Shown: positions 1-8,721 of the stretch, one piece after another
Numbering within the stretch: the first letter of the stretch is position 1
Layout: each line of letters starts with the position of its first letter
Assembly (NCBI GenBank): GCA_958445895.1
Contig: CAUCTV010000005.1
Coordinates: 1-64,000 of the forward strand
DNA: 64,000 nucleotides
Origin: an uncultured Collinsella sp.
GTDB taxonomy: Bacteria; Actinomycetota; Coriobacteriia; Coriobacteriales; Coriobacteriaceae
Reading direction: 5' to 3'
Program-made: the position numbers and the translations under genes
The notes under the pieces: generated by a model
Seen by the model: the letters and a program-made list of their open reading frames with translations, nothing else
Told to the model about the DNA's origin: nothing
Databases searched by the model: none

Positions 1-1543
1 CCGCCTTACCCGTAAGCTGGTAATCGCGCACCAAGGTCACAAAAGTGTTGGAGAAGGTCGTCAAGCCCGTGTCCCGCACGCGTGCCAACATAGATCGTTC
101 GCCTGCCCGCACGTCAAAGATGTAGGCATCCTTGTCGAGTTTGCCGTCCGACGTCAGCAGTTCAAGCTCCATCTCGTCCACAGGACCGTCCTCGATGGGA
201 TGCGAGGTGTAGTCCATGGTCCCGTCGACACCAATCGTTAGCGTTGCGAGGCGTTCATCCAGCTCAACCTTATCCTTCTCCTTGCGCGGGACATTGACCA
301 CGCCACAGACCGTCACCGACCCAACGCCAAAAGAGCCAAGGTCAAACGCCTTCACCCGGCCGTCGGCAACATCCTGCTTAACCAACAGCTCTTTGAGCAT
401 GGCGCCCAGGATTCCCTCCTGTGCGCCGCACACCTTTGCATTCGACGCCGCCTTAAACAGCGGCTCGCACACGTCCGGCGTCACATGTTGCTCAACCACG
501 CCAGCGTGCAGGGCATAGCCATCGTTCTCGGCGACCTCGTTGGGCACCATGACGATATTCCACGCCAGCGGATCCACATCCTTCCCGCCATACGACGCGC
601 ACACGCCCCACGAGGAATCGTTGAGTCGATCGACCAACTGGCGCGCCACCCCAGCAAGCCCTTTGTGCGCAAACGACACCACAACCCGCTGTCCCACCGC
701 GCGCTCCGCAACCACGCGGGCATATCGCTCGCTTTTCAAAACCTCGTAGAAGCTCTTGCGCGGATACTCCCTGAGCGACACCCGGGCAAAGTCGCCGTAC
801 CGGCGCTCGAGGATCTGCAGCTCTCGGTACAGGATGCCCTTCTTGGTATAGGCGACCTTTTCCGCTTGGGCCGAAAACGTAAGATCACGGCGCTTGGACG
901 GCTTATCGCCCTTGGCGCGGCGCAGGATGTACTCGTCACGTTGTCCGTGAGCCAGCACCACCGAAGCCACGGGCGACAGCCTGTAACCAACCTGGCTGTT
1001 AATCTTCTCGAGCTCCTTCTTGTCGCCTGCCGCACGACCGATGAGCACCCGTCGCTTGGTAAACGTTCGGATCTTAAGTTCGAAGGTGCAATCCTCGTTG
1101 ATAACGGTCTCGACCGTCTCAATCTTGGCAGGGCCCGTTCCAGCTTCCTCAATGGCGTCGCGGCGAGCACCCTTGGCGCTTACAACATACAAGTGCCCCG
1201 TATCATTGGGAATCTCGTCCTCGATCCCCTCAAATTGCGAGCACGAGTTGAACAGCAGACGCAATGCGATGTAATCATCCAGCTCGTTCCAATGAGTTTT
1301 AATCGGAACCATTTGCTCATGGTCGAGCGAAGCGCTCAGGTCACCCGTCTGCGCGCCCGCCTTGACCATCAGAAAGACGCGGTTGTCCTCGAGCTGCGTA
1401 AGCGCGACGACCTTACCTGTCTGGCACACATCGGCCATAAAGTTTGCCACGGCATGCTTGTCCGCATCGCCGACGTTGCACCAAAAGACCGAGTAGCGCT
1501 TCTCGGCAGCCGCGGCATCGAGCTGCAATACGAGCTCGGACAC
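1..1543 (-). CDS. Large protein of unknown function, last gene of operon A (3' end outside window)
   Basis: The reading frame is open from a GTG at 1543 to the window edge, giving 514 residues with no stop. The GTG follows GGGAGA with an 8-base gap, and no ATG start fits better. It begins 28 bases after the helicase-nuclease stop, so the two are probably co-transcribed. I do not recognise the family. Visible are a basic stretch near residues 200-260, a segment LGAMLKELLVKQDV near residue 405 and a strand TIGVDG near 456. A helicase plus a nuclease next to a large protein recalls the pPIWI-RE cassette (PIWI-like protein, DinG helicase, REase), and GVDG could be the start of an RNase H-like fold, but the diagnostic C-terminus is missing. 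Treat that as a search hint, not an assignment. Confidence 0.75.
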   Translation of the reverse strand, partial: MSELVLQLDAAAAEKRYSVFWCNVGDADKHAVANFMADVCQTGKVVALTQLEDNRVFLMVKAGAQTGDLSASLDHEQMVPIKTHWNELDDYIALRLLFNSCSQFEGIEDEIPNDTGHLYVVSAKGARRDAIEEAGTGPAKIETVETVINEDCTFELKIRTFTKRRVLIGRAAGDKKELEKINSQVGYRLSPVASVVLAHGQRDEYILRRAKGDKPSKRRDLTFSAQAEKVAYTKKGILYRELQILERRYGDFARVSLREYPRKSFYEVLKSERYARVVAERAVGQRVVVSFAHKGLAGVARQLVDRLNDSSWGVCASYGGKDVDPLAWNIVMVPNEVAENDGYALHAGVVEQHVTPDVCEPLFKAASNAKVCGAQEGILGAMLKELLVKQDVADGRVKAFDLGSFGVGSVTVCGVVNVPRKEKDKVELDERLATLTIGVDGTMDYTSHPIEDGPVDEMELELLTSDGKLDKDAYIFDVRAGERSMLARVRDTGLTTFSNTFVTLVRDYQLTGKA

Positions 1544-1571
1544 AGCGATGTCTCCCAGACCACACGGCTGG

Positions 1572-4500
1572 TTATGCTTCGATTGCACGGCCGATCGTCT
1601 CCATCATCTCCAGGTTGATTGCTCCATCAGTTGCCATATAGGGGAAGGAGAACACCATCCCCTCGTCATCGATTGGCTTTTGGCGGAGCTCCAGCGCCGC
1701 CTCGTCAGCCAAAACATTGACGATCAGCAGCCGCTTCGCCCCGACTTTTTGAGCCTTTGCCTTAAAGCGCTCTGCGTCCGTAGTCTCGCCGCCGGAGCGC
1801 CTGTAGGCCTCGTAGGCGCCGATGCGATAGTGCTTAAAATCGATCCACACGCCGGTCTTGTTGCCAGCGGCATCGAGCACCTCAAAATCGCCGCCCGTCT
1901 CGGCATGGGCTGCATCGCCACGAGTAAGCGAATAGCGACCGTCGTAATACGCCTCGAAGATGGCCCTGCCGGCAGACTCTCCCAGTTCTCCCAGGTATAC
2001 CGCCTGAAACATATAGGGTGTCATATGTGCCGTCGCCGCCGGCTGCAGCGTCGCGGGCACCCCGTCGCGTGACCAGCGCTCGCGCACCTCGCGAATCGAA
2101 AGCAGCTCGGGTACGCGCGCCGCCGCTTGGCTTATCTGACGAACCGTCGCGCCCTTTAATCCCTTGTCGTAGCGGCAACATTCCTCCAGGCGAGCGGCAA
2201 TCTGCTCAACAGGCTCGCCATCGTAGCTGGGAAATTCAAAATGCGGCACCTTACACGCTCCGCCCTGCGCATACGCATAGCCACTCGCGGCAAACGGCAT
2301 GTGCAGTGCGGTGCTTTTGCGTGCAGGATAGCTCGCAAGCTCCTCCCACGGCAGGCAAAAATGATGCAGATAAAAATTGCGCTCGTCATCGAAAGCGGCC
2401 AGATCTTCCTCGCGCGCATCGAGCGAGGCAACCTTCCACGCCAGCTTTTCGTGCTTCTCTTTCGCCAGGTTGTTCCTAAAGGCAGCAAGGTTCTGCTGCT
2501 TACTGGCAGCGTGCTGCTTCTTGTCCGCCATGTGATTGTTGACGGCCGCACAGGCGCCAACCACCTGCTCCAGCTCGTAGCCCATCGGCAAATCGTGCAA
2601 GAACGAAAAATCGCAATCGGCGGCGATTTCGCGATCGAGCATTACCTGCACATGGAGCATCTTTACGCTCGTACGCATCAAGCGGCCCACCGCCTGCGCC
2701 ACGATGCGAGCGCCTTCGACCTGGTACGAGAGGGTGTCGCGCACCGGCAGTTTTCCGCCGGCGCCCGCCAGTACCGTGCGCACACGATGGCGCTTCTGGA
2801 TAAACGGAATCTCACCGCGCGTCACGAGCTCCTCCTGTTCGACCACGCCAAGCAGCGCCTGCTGGTCAAACTTCTTTGAGCTCATATCGACTCCCCAAGC
2901 CAAGCGGCTCGTGGGCGACTCCACGTACAGAAAATCGAGGTCCATCTTGGGATGTCGCCCATCGTTGCCAAAACCACAATCGACCTGGCGCACCGTGTTG
3001 CGCAGGCTCTCCGGCACCTCGTATTTAAGGTTCTTGGAAAAGCCACCAGCGGCAAGGTTGATAAACATCAGGGTCGGCTCTCCGTCCTTCAGACGTTCCT
3101 GAGCGCCGCGCCAACCTTCCTCCCATCCCGCAGCGTTAAAGCACGGCACCATATCCTTTGCCTCCTCGAGCGACTTCTCGTACGAAGCCTCGGGATGCTT
3201 AACGTTCCTAATCACCAGTTCGGCAACGATTTCGCGGGCAAGATCCAGCGCCAAACTATTAAAGTCGCCATGGTTTCCCATGTGTCGTGTCGTAAAGATG
3301 GCTCCCGCCTGCTGCTCACTGCGCGCCACGCCACGCGCCCAGGCGCTCACGGCAACGAGCGTCTTGCTCAGACGCTTTAGTTCAAACTCGATGCTTTCGG
3401 CATCGCTCGTGGTCACCCTGTCGGCAATCTTTCGGCGCAGGCACGCCGCAAGCCCTTCGCTCACGCCAATCTGGTCAAAGAATCCCATCACATGCTCGTA
3501 CACCTCGTCGGGCGACACGATACCGCCGCCATAGGCGCCGCCGGCCACGGCCGCCATGCCGGCAAGCTTCTTGGACTCGTCAACCCAAACGACGTCGACG
3601 GCGTACATCGTTGCCGCCTGCTTGTTGAACAGCCTGGTCTGCCGCACGATCTCCTGGTTGAGCTCGCCAATCCAGGCATCTTTACGAACCACGCCATGCA
3701 CTTCGTCCAGGTAATCCAGGTCAAAGTTCTTAATAGTCGGTGCATTCCAGGTGGCGCTCATGCACACACAGGGAGCCTTGGCGGCAATGGATGCCAGATA
3801 CGCCTCGGGCATGCGCTCAATGCCGTGATTAGTCAGGTACGTGGTAAACATATGGTCGATGGTGGTTTCCATCACCAGGTAGTCAACACCACGCGCATAC
3901 ATCGAGTCGTCAACGGCATCGATTTCATCGTTCTTGCGGTCCTTAAAGAACAGCGCCAGCATCAACGAATTCCAGAAGTATTTCTCGTTGGTCTGGTCGT
4001 TCCTAATGCCCAGGGCATCGATGATATTCTTGCGCGAAAGATCGTCCTTGTACGAAATGCTGCCGTAGTACAGCTTGTCCATAAGCGTGGCACAGCGGGC
4101 AAGATGGCCCACCACCATCCTGACAAGGCCGCGCGCACGGCGCACCGCCTTATTGACGGTCTGCTGCTCGTCCGTCCCACAAGACGTAATCATGTTGCGG
4201 TTGCGGCGAGTATCGAGCTCATAGCGCAAGGGATTCGACAGGCCATCGCCCACCGAAATATCGTCGCTGCCAAACAGATGACGACCGGCAAGCTGCTCGT
4301 CTTTCGCCTTGTCAGACAGGGCAAAAGGCTGCTGCAGCTCCATATCCTGAATACACGCAGCGATCATCTTTTGAATACGCTTGGCACCCTTGGCGATCTC
4401 TTCGGCAGCCGTCTCCACACTTGCGCGCGAAACCTTGCCCGTTGCCGCGTTTGACCCCTCGTGCTCGCCCGAGGTCGAGGCATGCGTATAGACCGCCATC

Positions 4501-5504
4501 CACTGGTCCCGATTTCCCAGCAGCAGAGGATCAACCACGCCGCCATTAAAATGACGGTCAAGAATACGCAGCATCTCGTCGGGCTGAAATTTCATATGTC
4601 CCGCCGCCAGCATCGACAGCATATCGGCCTTCGCATGGTCGATCTCGTCAAAGATAAACAGGCATTCGTCGGCAACCGCTGCGTTAAAGAACACAACGCC
4701 CGCTTCTGTCACCGTATCGATTCTATTGACGAGCTTTTGCGGCGTGCATGCAATTACATGCGGCGCGCGCTTATCGTTAAGCAATGCCGAGGGCCAAATC
4801 CGGGGAATCTCCTCAATGCCACGCGTGATGCTCTGGCGTCCACGGCTCACCGCTCGACGCAAGCTCGCGTCTGCCAACGCCAGCTTATCCCACAGCCCTG
4901 GAGTCAGGCGGTCGACAACGCTTCCCAGACGCTCCTTCTTGTCCAAAAGGCCCAAAAGGTCATCGGCGACCTCCATCACGCCGCGCCACGCGTGCGCAAT
5001 ATCGCGAAGAACGGCCTCGTCCTTTGCTCCAAAGGGGCATGGAATATCGCGCGGCCTTACGCTGCCCTTGTCAAACGTGGCGTCGATCCAGTTTTTGATG
5101 TTCTCGCCCGCTCGCGGAAGATCGAACACCATGCGCTCCGCATCATCGTCACTCATGCCCTGCTCAACCAACAATTCGCGCACGTTTGCAACATAGTTGT
5201 CGCGGTTGTCCTTACCCGGAACCACAAACACCAGAGTACGGCGACCGGGACATTTATTAAAACAGCCCGACTCATCCCAGCCGCCGGCAATCAGGTCTGC
5301 CGTGACCTGCTCGGCCGTGTAGTTTTTACCCGAGCCCGTTGTGGCGCCAAAAAAGTACAGGCCGTTGTTGTCCTGATCCTTGGGGACAAACAGCGCACGC
5401 TCAAAAAACTCGCGCATCGCCTTTTGGCGCGCAAGATAGGGAGAAAGCTCCTTGTCGCCCGCAGACGACGGATTCGATTGACAGTTCTGCTTCCACGTAG
5501 CCAT
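1572..5504 (-). CDS. SF2 helicase with a C-terminal PD-(D/E)XK-like nuclease domain
   Basis: A protein of 1310 aa. The ATG at 5504 follows CGGAGG with a 7-base gap; an in-frame TTG two codons upstream is not needed. Helicase motifs appear in order: Walker A GATTGSGKN at about 53-61 (Asn where Ser/Thr is usual), Walker B FIFDEID at 283-289, SAT near 580 and QAVGRLMRT near 938. The large spacing between motifs resembles DinG/Cas3-like SF2 enzymes. Near residues 1205-1225 a GDFEVLD strand followed by WIDFKHY fits the D...(D/E)xK core of a restriction-endonuclease fold. It lies between the ClpX-like gene and the large unknown gene, all on one strand. The likely role is nucleic-acid unwinding and cleavage in defence or mobile-element conflict. 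The helicase call is strong; the nuclease call rests on one motif. Confidence 0.8.
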   Translation of the reverse strand: MATWKQNCQSNPSSAGDKELSPYLARQKAMREFFERALFVPKDQDNNGLYFFGATTGSGKNYTAEQVTADLIAGGWDESGCFNKCPGRRTLVFVVPGKDNRDNYVANVRELLVEQGMSDDDAERMVFDLPRAGENIKNWIDATFDKGSVRPRDIPCPFGAKDEAVLRDIAHAWRGVMEVADDLLGLLDKKERLGSVVDRLTPGLWDKLALADASLRRAVSRGRQSITRGIEEIPRIWPSALLNDKRAPHVIACTPQKLVNRIDTVTEAGVVFFNAAVADECLFIFDEIDHAKADMLSMLAAGHMKFQPDEMLRILDRHFNGGVVDPLLLGNRDQWMAVYTHASTSGEHEGSNAATGKVSRASVETAAEEIAKGAKRIQKMIAACIQDMELQQPFALSDKAKDEQLAGRHLFGSDDISVGDGLSNPLRYELDTRRNRNMITSCGTDEQQTVNKAVRRARGLVRMVVGHLARCATLMDKLYYGSISYKDDLSRKNIIDALGIRNDQTNEKYFWNSLMLALFFKDRKNDEIDAVDDSMYARGVDYLVMETTIDHMFTTYLTNHGIERMPEAYLASIAAKAPCVCMSATWNAPTIKNFDLDYLDEVHGVVRKDAWIGELNQEIVRQTRLFNKQAATMYAVDVVWVDESKKLAGMAAVAGGAYGGGIVSPDEVYEHVMGFFDQIGVSEGLAACLRRKIADRVTTSDAESIEFELKRLSKTLVAVSAWARGVARSEQQAGAIFTTRHMGNHGDFNSLALDLAREIVAELVIRNVKHPEASYEKSLEEAKDMVPCFNAAGWEEGWRGAQERLKDGEPTLMFINLAAGGFSKNLKYEVPESLRNTVRQVDCGFGNDGRHPKMDLDFLYVESPTSRLAWGVDMSSKKFDQQALLGVVEQEELVTRGEIPFIQKRHRVRTVLAGAGGKLPVRDTLSYQVEGARIVAQAVGRLMRTSVKMLHVQVMLDREIAADCDFSFLHDLPMGYELEQVVGACAAVNNHMADKKQHAASKQQNLAAFRNNLAKEKHEKLAWKVASLDAREEDLAAFDDERNFYLHHFCLPWEELASYPARKSTALHMPFAASGYAYAQGGACKVPHFEFPSYDGEPVEQIAARLEECCRYDKGLKGATVRQISQAAARVPELLSIREVRERWSRDGVPATLQPAATAHMTPYMFQAVYLGELGESAGRAIFEAYYDGRYSLTRGDAAHAETGGDFEVLDAAGNKTGVWIDFKHYRIGAYEAYRRSGGETTDAERFKAKAQKVGAKRLLIVNVLADEAALELRQKPIDDEGMVFSFPYMATDGAINLEMMETIGRAIEA

Positions 5505-5633
5505 GGTCAAACCTCCGATTTAGTTGTTGCATGTGTTGAATACCATCCCGTGCGGACAAAAACTCACGCAGGGCGGCTGAGCGATGGCATCTATGCCGCT
5601 TGAGAAAAGAAAGGAAAGAGAAGCAGTCGGCGA

Positions 5634-7403
5634 CTACTCGCACGAAGCGAGCAGCTTCTCAAGATCGCATTCCAACGCCTCGCGCTCCTCAGCGTCGATC
5701 ACCGCGAGGGCGACACGCATCAGGGACACATCGGCGGCAAGCTCCTTTACCTGGTCGGGACGCTTGCTAAAGTGGTCGTAAATCCGCAGGGCCTCCCCGG
5801 CCGCCAGGTACTGCCACTTTTCCAACGAAGGCTTTTCGGACCTGCTCATGGCATCGACCCACTCGCCAAGACCCTGAAAACCGTTGCCCGTAGTCGTGCC
5901 GTTCATAACCACATCGAGCGGGCTCAGCAAGCAATCGGGCGATTTTTTGTACACCAATTTGGTGAGCGTAAGCACCTGAGCAAGGTTGCGATACTGTTCC
6001 TTGTCGGCATAGAGCACGTCGTTGTAGCAGGCGCACGCCTTAAGCAGCTCGTGGGCGGCAATGCGCTCCGGCCCATCAAACGGAACGCCGCGCAACAACA
6101 CCCCAGCAAGATCGAATGCCTTGCCGCCCTGCACGATCTTGTCGAGCGCCGAACCGTCCACCAAATCCGCCAGCCAAGCAAACTCAGGCTGATACGGCTT
6201 ATGCTCGTCCTCGTCCTCATGCTCCATCCAGTCGCTTACCAACGCCAGGGCTTCAATCTCTCTCCCGTTCAGAAAGGGCGAATTCTCCCCCATCTCTTCC
6301 TGCAAAAAGCCCCGCGGCTCATGAGAGCGCTCGTACGCAACCGCAAGTTCCCCGTCGCTCACGACCAAGGTCGCACGGGAAATATAGGTATCTTCCCGCA
6401 TGTCCCTCCAGGCGTACATCATAAGGGGACGCAGTTGACGGAGCATGCCGCGCGCGCCGGCACCTTCCTTAACCGCGCGCTTCGCCGCAAGGCGAGCAGC
6501 ATCTGCCATCAGCTCCATCTTGGCGCCATTTCCCATCATGTTGTTGTACTTGGGCAGGTACTGTTCATACGCAATCTGGACCAGATCGTCCACGCTCAAG
6601 GCGTTAAAGTTAATCACCGAGCCAATGCGCCCGCACAGCTCGGACATAATACCCCAAGTCTCAACATCCTCGATGGTCGCACTGTCTCGCAGCTCGTTTG
6701 CCGATTTTGCGGCGGTGCACACGGCGGCATACGAGGATCCGAAGCCGACCGTGGTGCCAGACTTGTCACTCAGGCGCTTGCGCACCAGAGCATCCAAGCC
6801 CATAAAGGCGCCGCCCAAAATGCAAACAACCTGATCGAGGTTGAGCGTCTTAATGGCCGCACTCTTGGAGGTATCGCATTCAAACGGCATCTCCCCGCCT
6901 TCCAAGAGCTTAAGGAACGACTGCGATGGACTAAAGCTTGATGCAACTTCGCCCCCATCGGGCTCGGCACGAACTGCCTTGTCAAACTCGTCAAAGAGCA
7001 CCAAACAGATATCGCCGGGATTGGCAGCCTGATAGTCCGCGACCTGCGACAGGCAGTTGCTCATGCTGGCACCGCGCCAGCCCTCGCCCGTCATGGTGGA
7101 GACATCGAACACAAACAGCTTGAGCCCCGCGGCATCCGCCACGGCCTTGATGGTGTGGGTCTTTCCCGTGCCAGTGGAGCCCATCACCAAAATGGCAGCG
7201 GGCGAAAGAACGTCGCGCGGGTCGGCGCCGCGTGCCAACATCACGCAGCGGTTGACCTCAAAGCTCAGCGCCGTCACAAAGGCCTCCAAGCTTCCTTCGT
7301 GGCCAATAACACTCTGACGCGTCTGCTCCACCAGACGCGTAGGCGCAATTCGATTGAGCAAGTCCTGGTAGCGATCGATGTTTCGATACTGCTTCTGAGT
7401 CAT
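5634..7403 (-). CDS. ClpX-like AAA+ ATPase with a ClpP-docking-like VGF loop
   Basis: A protein of 589 aa starting at ATG 7403, preceded by AAAGGAAGG; an upstream in-frame ATG at 7421 is possible. Walker A GSTGTGKT lies at 75-82 and Walker B LFDEFDK at 136-142. The segment ILGGAFMGLD near 196-204 matches the ClpX block that usually reads FICGGAFAGLD. A VGF at 219-221 sits where ClpX carries its IGF/LGF ClpP-docking loop, and GIMSELCGRIG matches the ClpX arginine-finger block. The pore loop is GWRG (108-111) in place of GYVG. The N-terminal zinc-binding domain of ClpX is absent, and a C-terminal region of about 250 aa is unlike ClpX. It belongs to operon A; a ClpP-like gene lies at 22547-23149. 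Membership of the ClpX clade is well supported; pairing with that ClpP is inference. Confidence 0.88.
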   Translation of the reverse strand: MTQKQYRNIDRYQDLLNRIAPTRLVEQTRQSVIGHEGSLEAFVTALSFEVNRCVMLARGADPRDVLSPAAILVMGSTGTGKTHTIKAVADAAGLKLFVFDVSTMTGEGWRGASMSNCLSQVADYQAANPGDICLVLFDEFDKAVRAEPDGGEVASSFSPSQSFLKLLEGGEMPFECDTSKSAAIKTLNLDQVVCILGGAFMGLDALVRKRLSDKSGTTVGFGSSYAAVCTAAKSANELRDSATIEDVETWGIMSELCGRIGSVINFNALSVDDLVQIAYEQYLPKYNNMMGNGAKMELMADAARLAAKRAVKEGAGARGMLRQLRPLMMYAWRDMREDTYISRATLVVSDGELAVAYERSHEPRGFLQEEMGENSPFLNGREIEALALVSDWMEHEDEDEHKPYQPEFAWLADLVDGSALDKIVQGGKAFDLAGVLLRGVPFDGPERIAAHELLKACACYNDVLYADKEQYRNLAQVLTLTKLVYKKSPDCLLSPLDVVMNGTTTGNGFQGLGEWVDAMSRSEKPSLEKWQYLAAGEALRIYDHFSKRPDQVKELAADVSLMRVALAVIDAEEREALECDLEKLLASCE

Positions 7404-7463
7404 GGGCGCCTTCCTTTCCATATTGGTTTTCTTTCCTTCGATGTGGGCCGAGCCCTTAAACCA

Positions 7464-7670
7464 CTACAGTGCCAGCGATGTCGCCGACTCCAGATAGATC
7501 ACGTTGCCCGGCTGGGTAAAGACCGGAATGTGGTAGAGCAGCTGCAAAATGCCCTGCTTGAGCAGCGGAAACAGTGTGGGATGCAACACTTCGTACATCA
7601 GGGCACCAGCCATAAGAGCGGTAAGTATGGCAAGCAGCAGAAGCTTTTGAGCGTTAGAGAATACCGACAT
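7464..7670 (-). CDS. Small membrane protein of operon A
   Basis: A protein of 68 aa with one clear hydrophobic helix (residues about 8-25, rich in Leu and Ala) and a second weakly hydrophobic stretch. The ATG at 7670 follows AAAGGA with a 6-base gap. It lies between the 245-aa membrane protein and the ClpX-like ATPase, 60 bases from the next start, and is probably co-transcribed with both. I do not recognise a family. Small single-span proteins in such operons often act as membrane anchors or effectors, but nothing here shows which. Confidence 0.65.
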   Translation of the reverse strand: MSVFSNAQKLLLLAILTALMAGALMYEVLHPTLFPLLKQGILQLLYHIPVFTQPGNVIYLESATSLAL

Positions 7671-7714
7671 GGTCGTTCCTTTCTTCATGCGAGATATTTG
7701 GATTGCGTTGTGGG

Positions 7715-8452
7715 TTAGCGACTCATAGCGATGGCAATGCCAATAACCGTGATAACCACGGGGATCGCAAGCGATGCAAACAGAATCCCGGCAAAAAGGC
7801 CCACCACCAGCGCGCACACGATGATGACCAGCGTGGTGGGTACAAGCGCAAGCAGAGGAGTAACCACGCAGGCGGATGCAAAGCGAAGCCCGTGGAACTT
7901 GTGCTCATCGGGAAATAGAGCGTTAAGGACCCCTTCGACAATTCGCCACTCGACAATCGTTCCGATGGTTAAGACAACCGCCCAAAGCAGGTAATCATTT
8001 GCACGGGAATCCGAAGCCATCTTTCCGGTGACGCCAGCCCAACAATCAAATGCCGCGGTATAGCCCAGCAAACAGACGATCGCGCAGACGACGGATGCAA
8101 ATGCGCCCGCGCTCTCGATTGCACCGAGCAGCTCGCACATGTCGGATTCGCGCCCTCCCGTTAACAGCACGATCCATTTGTGGGCAAGCGCCGCAACAAA
8201 CGCCGCGCCCAGCACAACCCAGTACACCCTAAACGCCACCAGGCGCCATGAATGGAGCGGGATCACCGTGTTGCTCTCGCTAATCTCGAACATAAACCCG
8301 CCGAGCCACGTCGTCAGCAAGCACATCATGTCGATGGCGACCACGTAGAGTACAACCGCAAAGACGGTTTGCAGAATCATGCCGAAAATATTCATCGCCG
8401 TTGGCTTCTTGGGGGCGTCCGGCTCGATTCTGTACATGTCGTATCCGTTCAT
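7715..8452 (-). CDS. Multi-span membrane protein, first gene of operon A
   Basis: A protein of 245 aa with about five to six hydrophobic segments (near residues 20-45, 75-95, 110-130, 150-170 and two adjacent ones in the last 50 residues). No enzymatic motif is visible. The ATG at 8452 follows GAAAGGAC. Its order of helices and its very hydrophobic C-terminus resemble the 274-aa membrane protein at 11226-12050, which may be a distant paralogue. It heads operon A and is divergent from the HsdM-HsdS-like gene at 8722. Function unknown; it could anchor the ClpX-like and helicase products at the membrane. Confidence 0.75.
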   Translation of the reverse strand: MNGYDMYRIEPDAPKKPTAMNIFGMILQTVFAVVLYVVAIDMMCLLTTWLGGFMFEISESNTVIPLHSWRLVAFRVYWVVLGAAFVAALAHKWIVLLTGGRESDMCELLGAIESAGAFASVVCAIVCLLGYTAAFDCWAGVTGKMASDSRANDYLLWAVVLTIGTIVEWRIVEGVLNALFPDEHKFHGLRFASACVVTPLLALVPTTLVIIVCALVVGLFAGILFASLAIPVVITVIGIAIAMSR

Positions 8453-8475
8453 TAGCTGTCCTTTCGTTGCTGAAA

Positions 8476-8514
8476 CAACTAGTTGGTTTATCCACTGTAG
8501 CTTGATACAACTAG
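8476..8514. promoter_or_regulatory. Candidate operator region between operon A and the divergent HsdM-HsdS-like gene
   Basis: The 269-bp divergent interval holds a 10-bp palindrome CAACTAGTTG at 8476-8485 and a second half copy CAACTAG at 8508-8514. Overlapping the latter is GCTTGATACAAC (8500-8511), whose complement GTTGTATCAAGC recurs at 25863-25874 in the equivalent interval of operon B. A hairpin of TGCGTA arms lies further on near 8562-8581. No protein was seen to bind here; regulation is inferred from position and sharing. Confidence 0.4.
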
Positions 8515-8721
8515 GAGATATGCAAATCTCTTAGTGTTAGTATCTAGCGAAATATTACCCAATGCGTACGGCCTCATACGCACCATTCGATTTTTTTCTT
8601 TTTCATTTGAGTGCCCCGTCTGAAAAACGCCGCAACTGCTCTTCTTGTAGACTGAAGGCAATTGAGCCGCGACGGGCCAGTCAGCGAACCGCGCAATATA
8701 GGGAATATGCAGGAGGTGCGC

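Noticed and set aside
485..1618. Open frame of 377 aa on the plus strand
   Set aside because: It lies antisense to the partial large gene, has no start signal, and its composition is that of a shadow frame.
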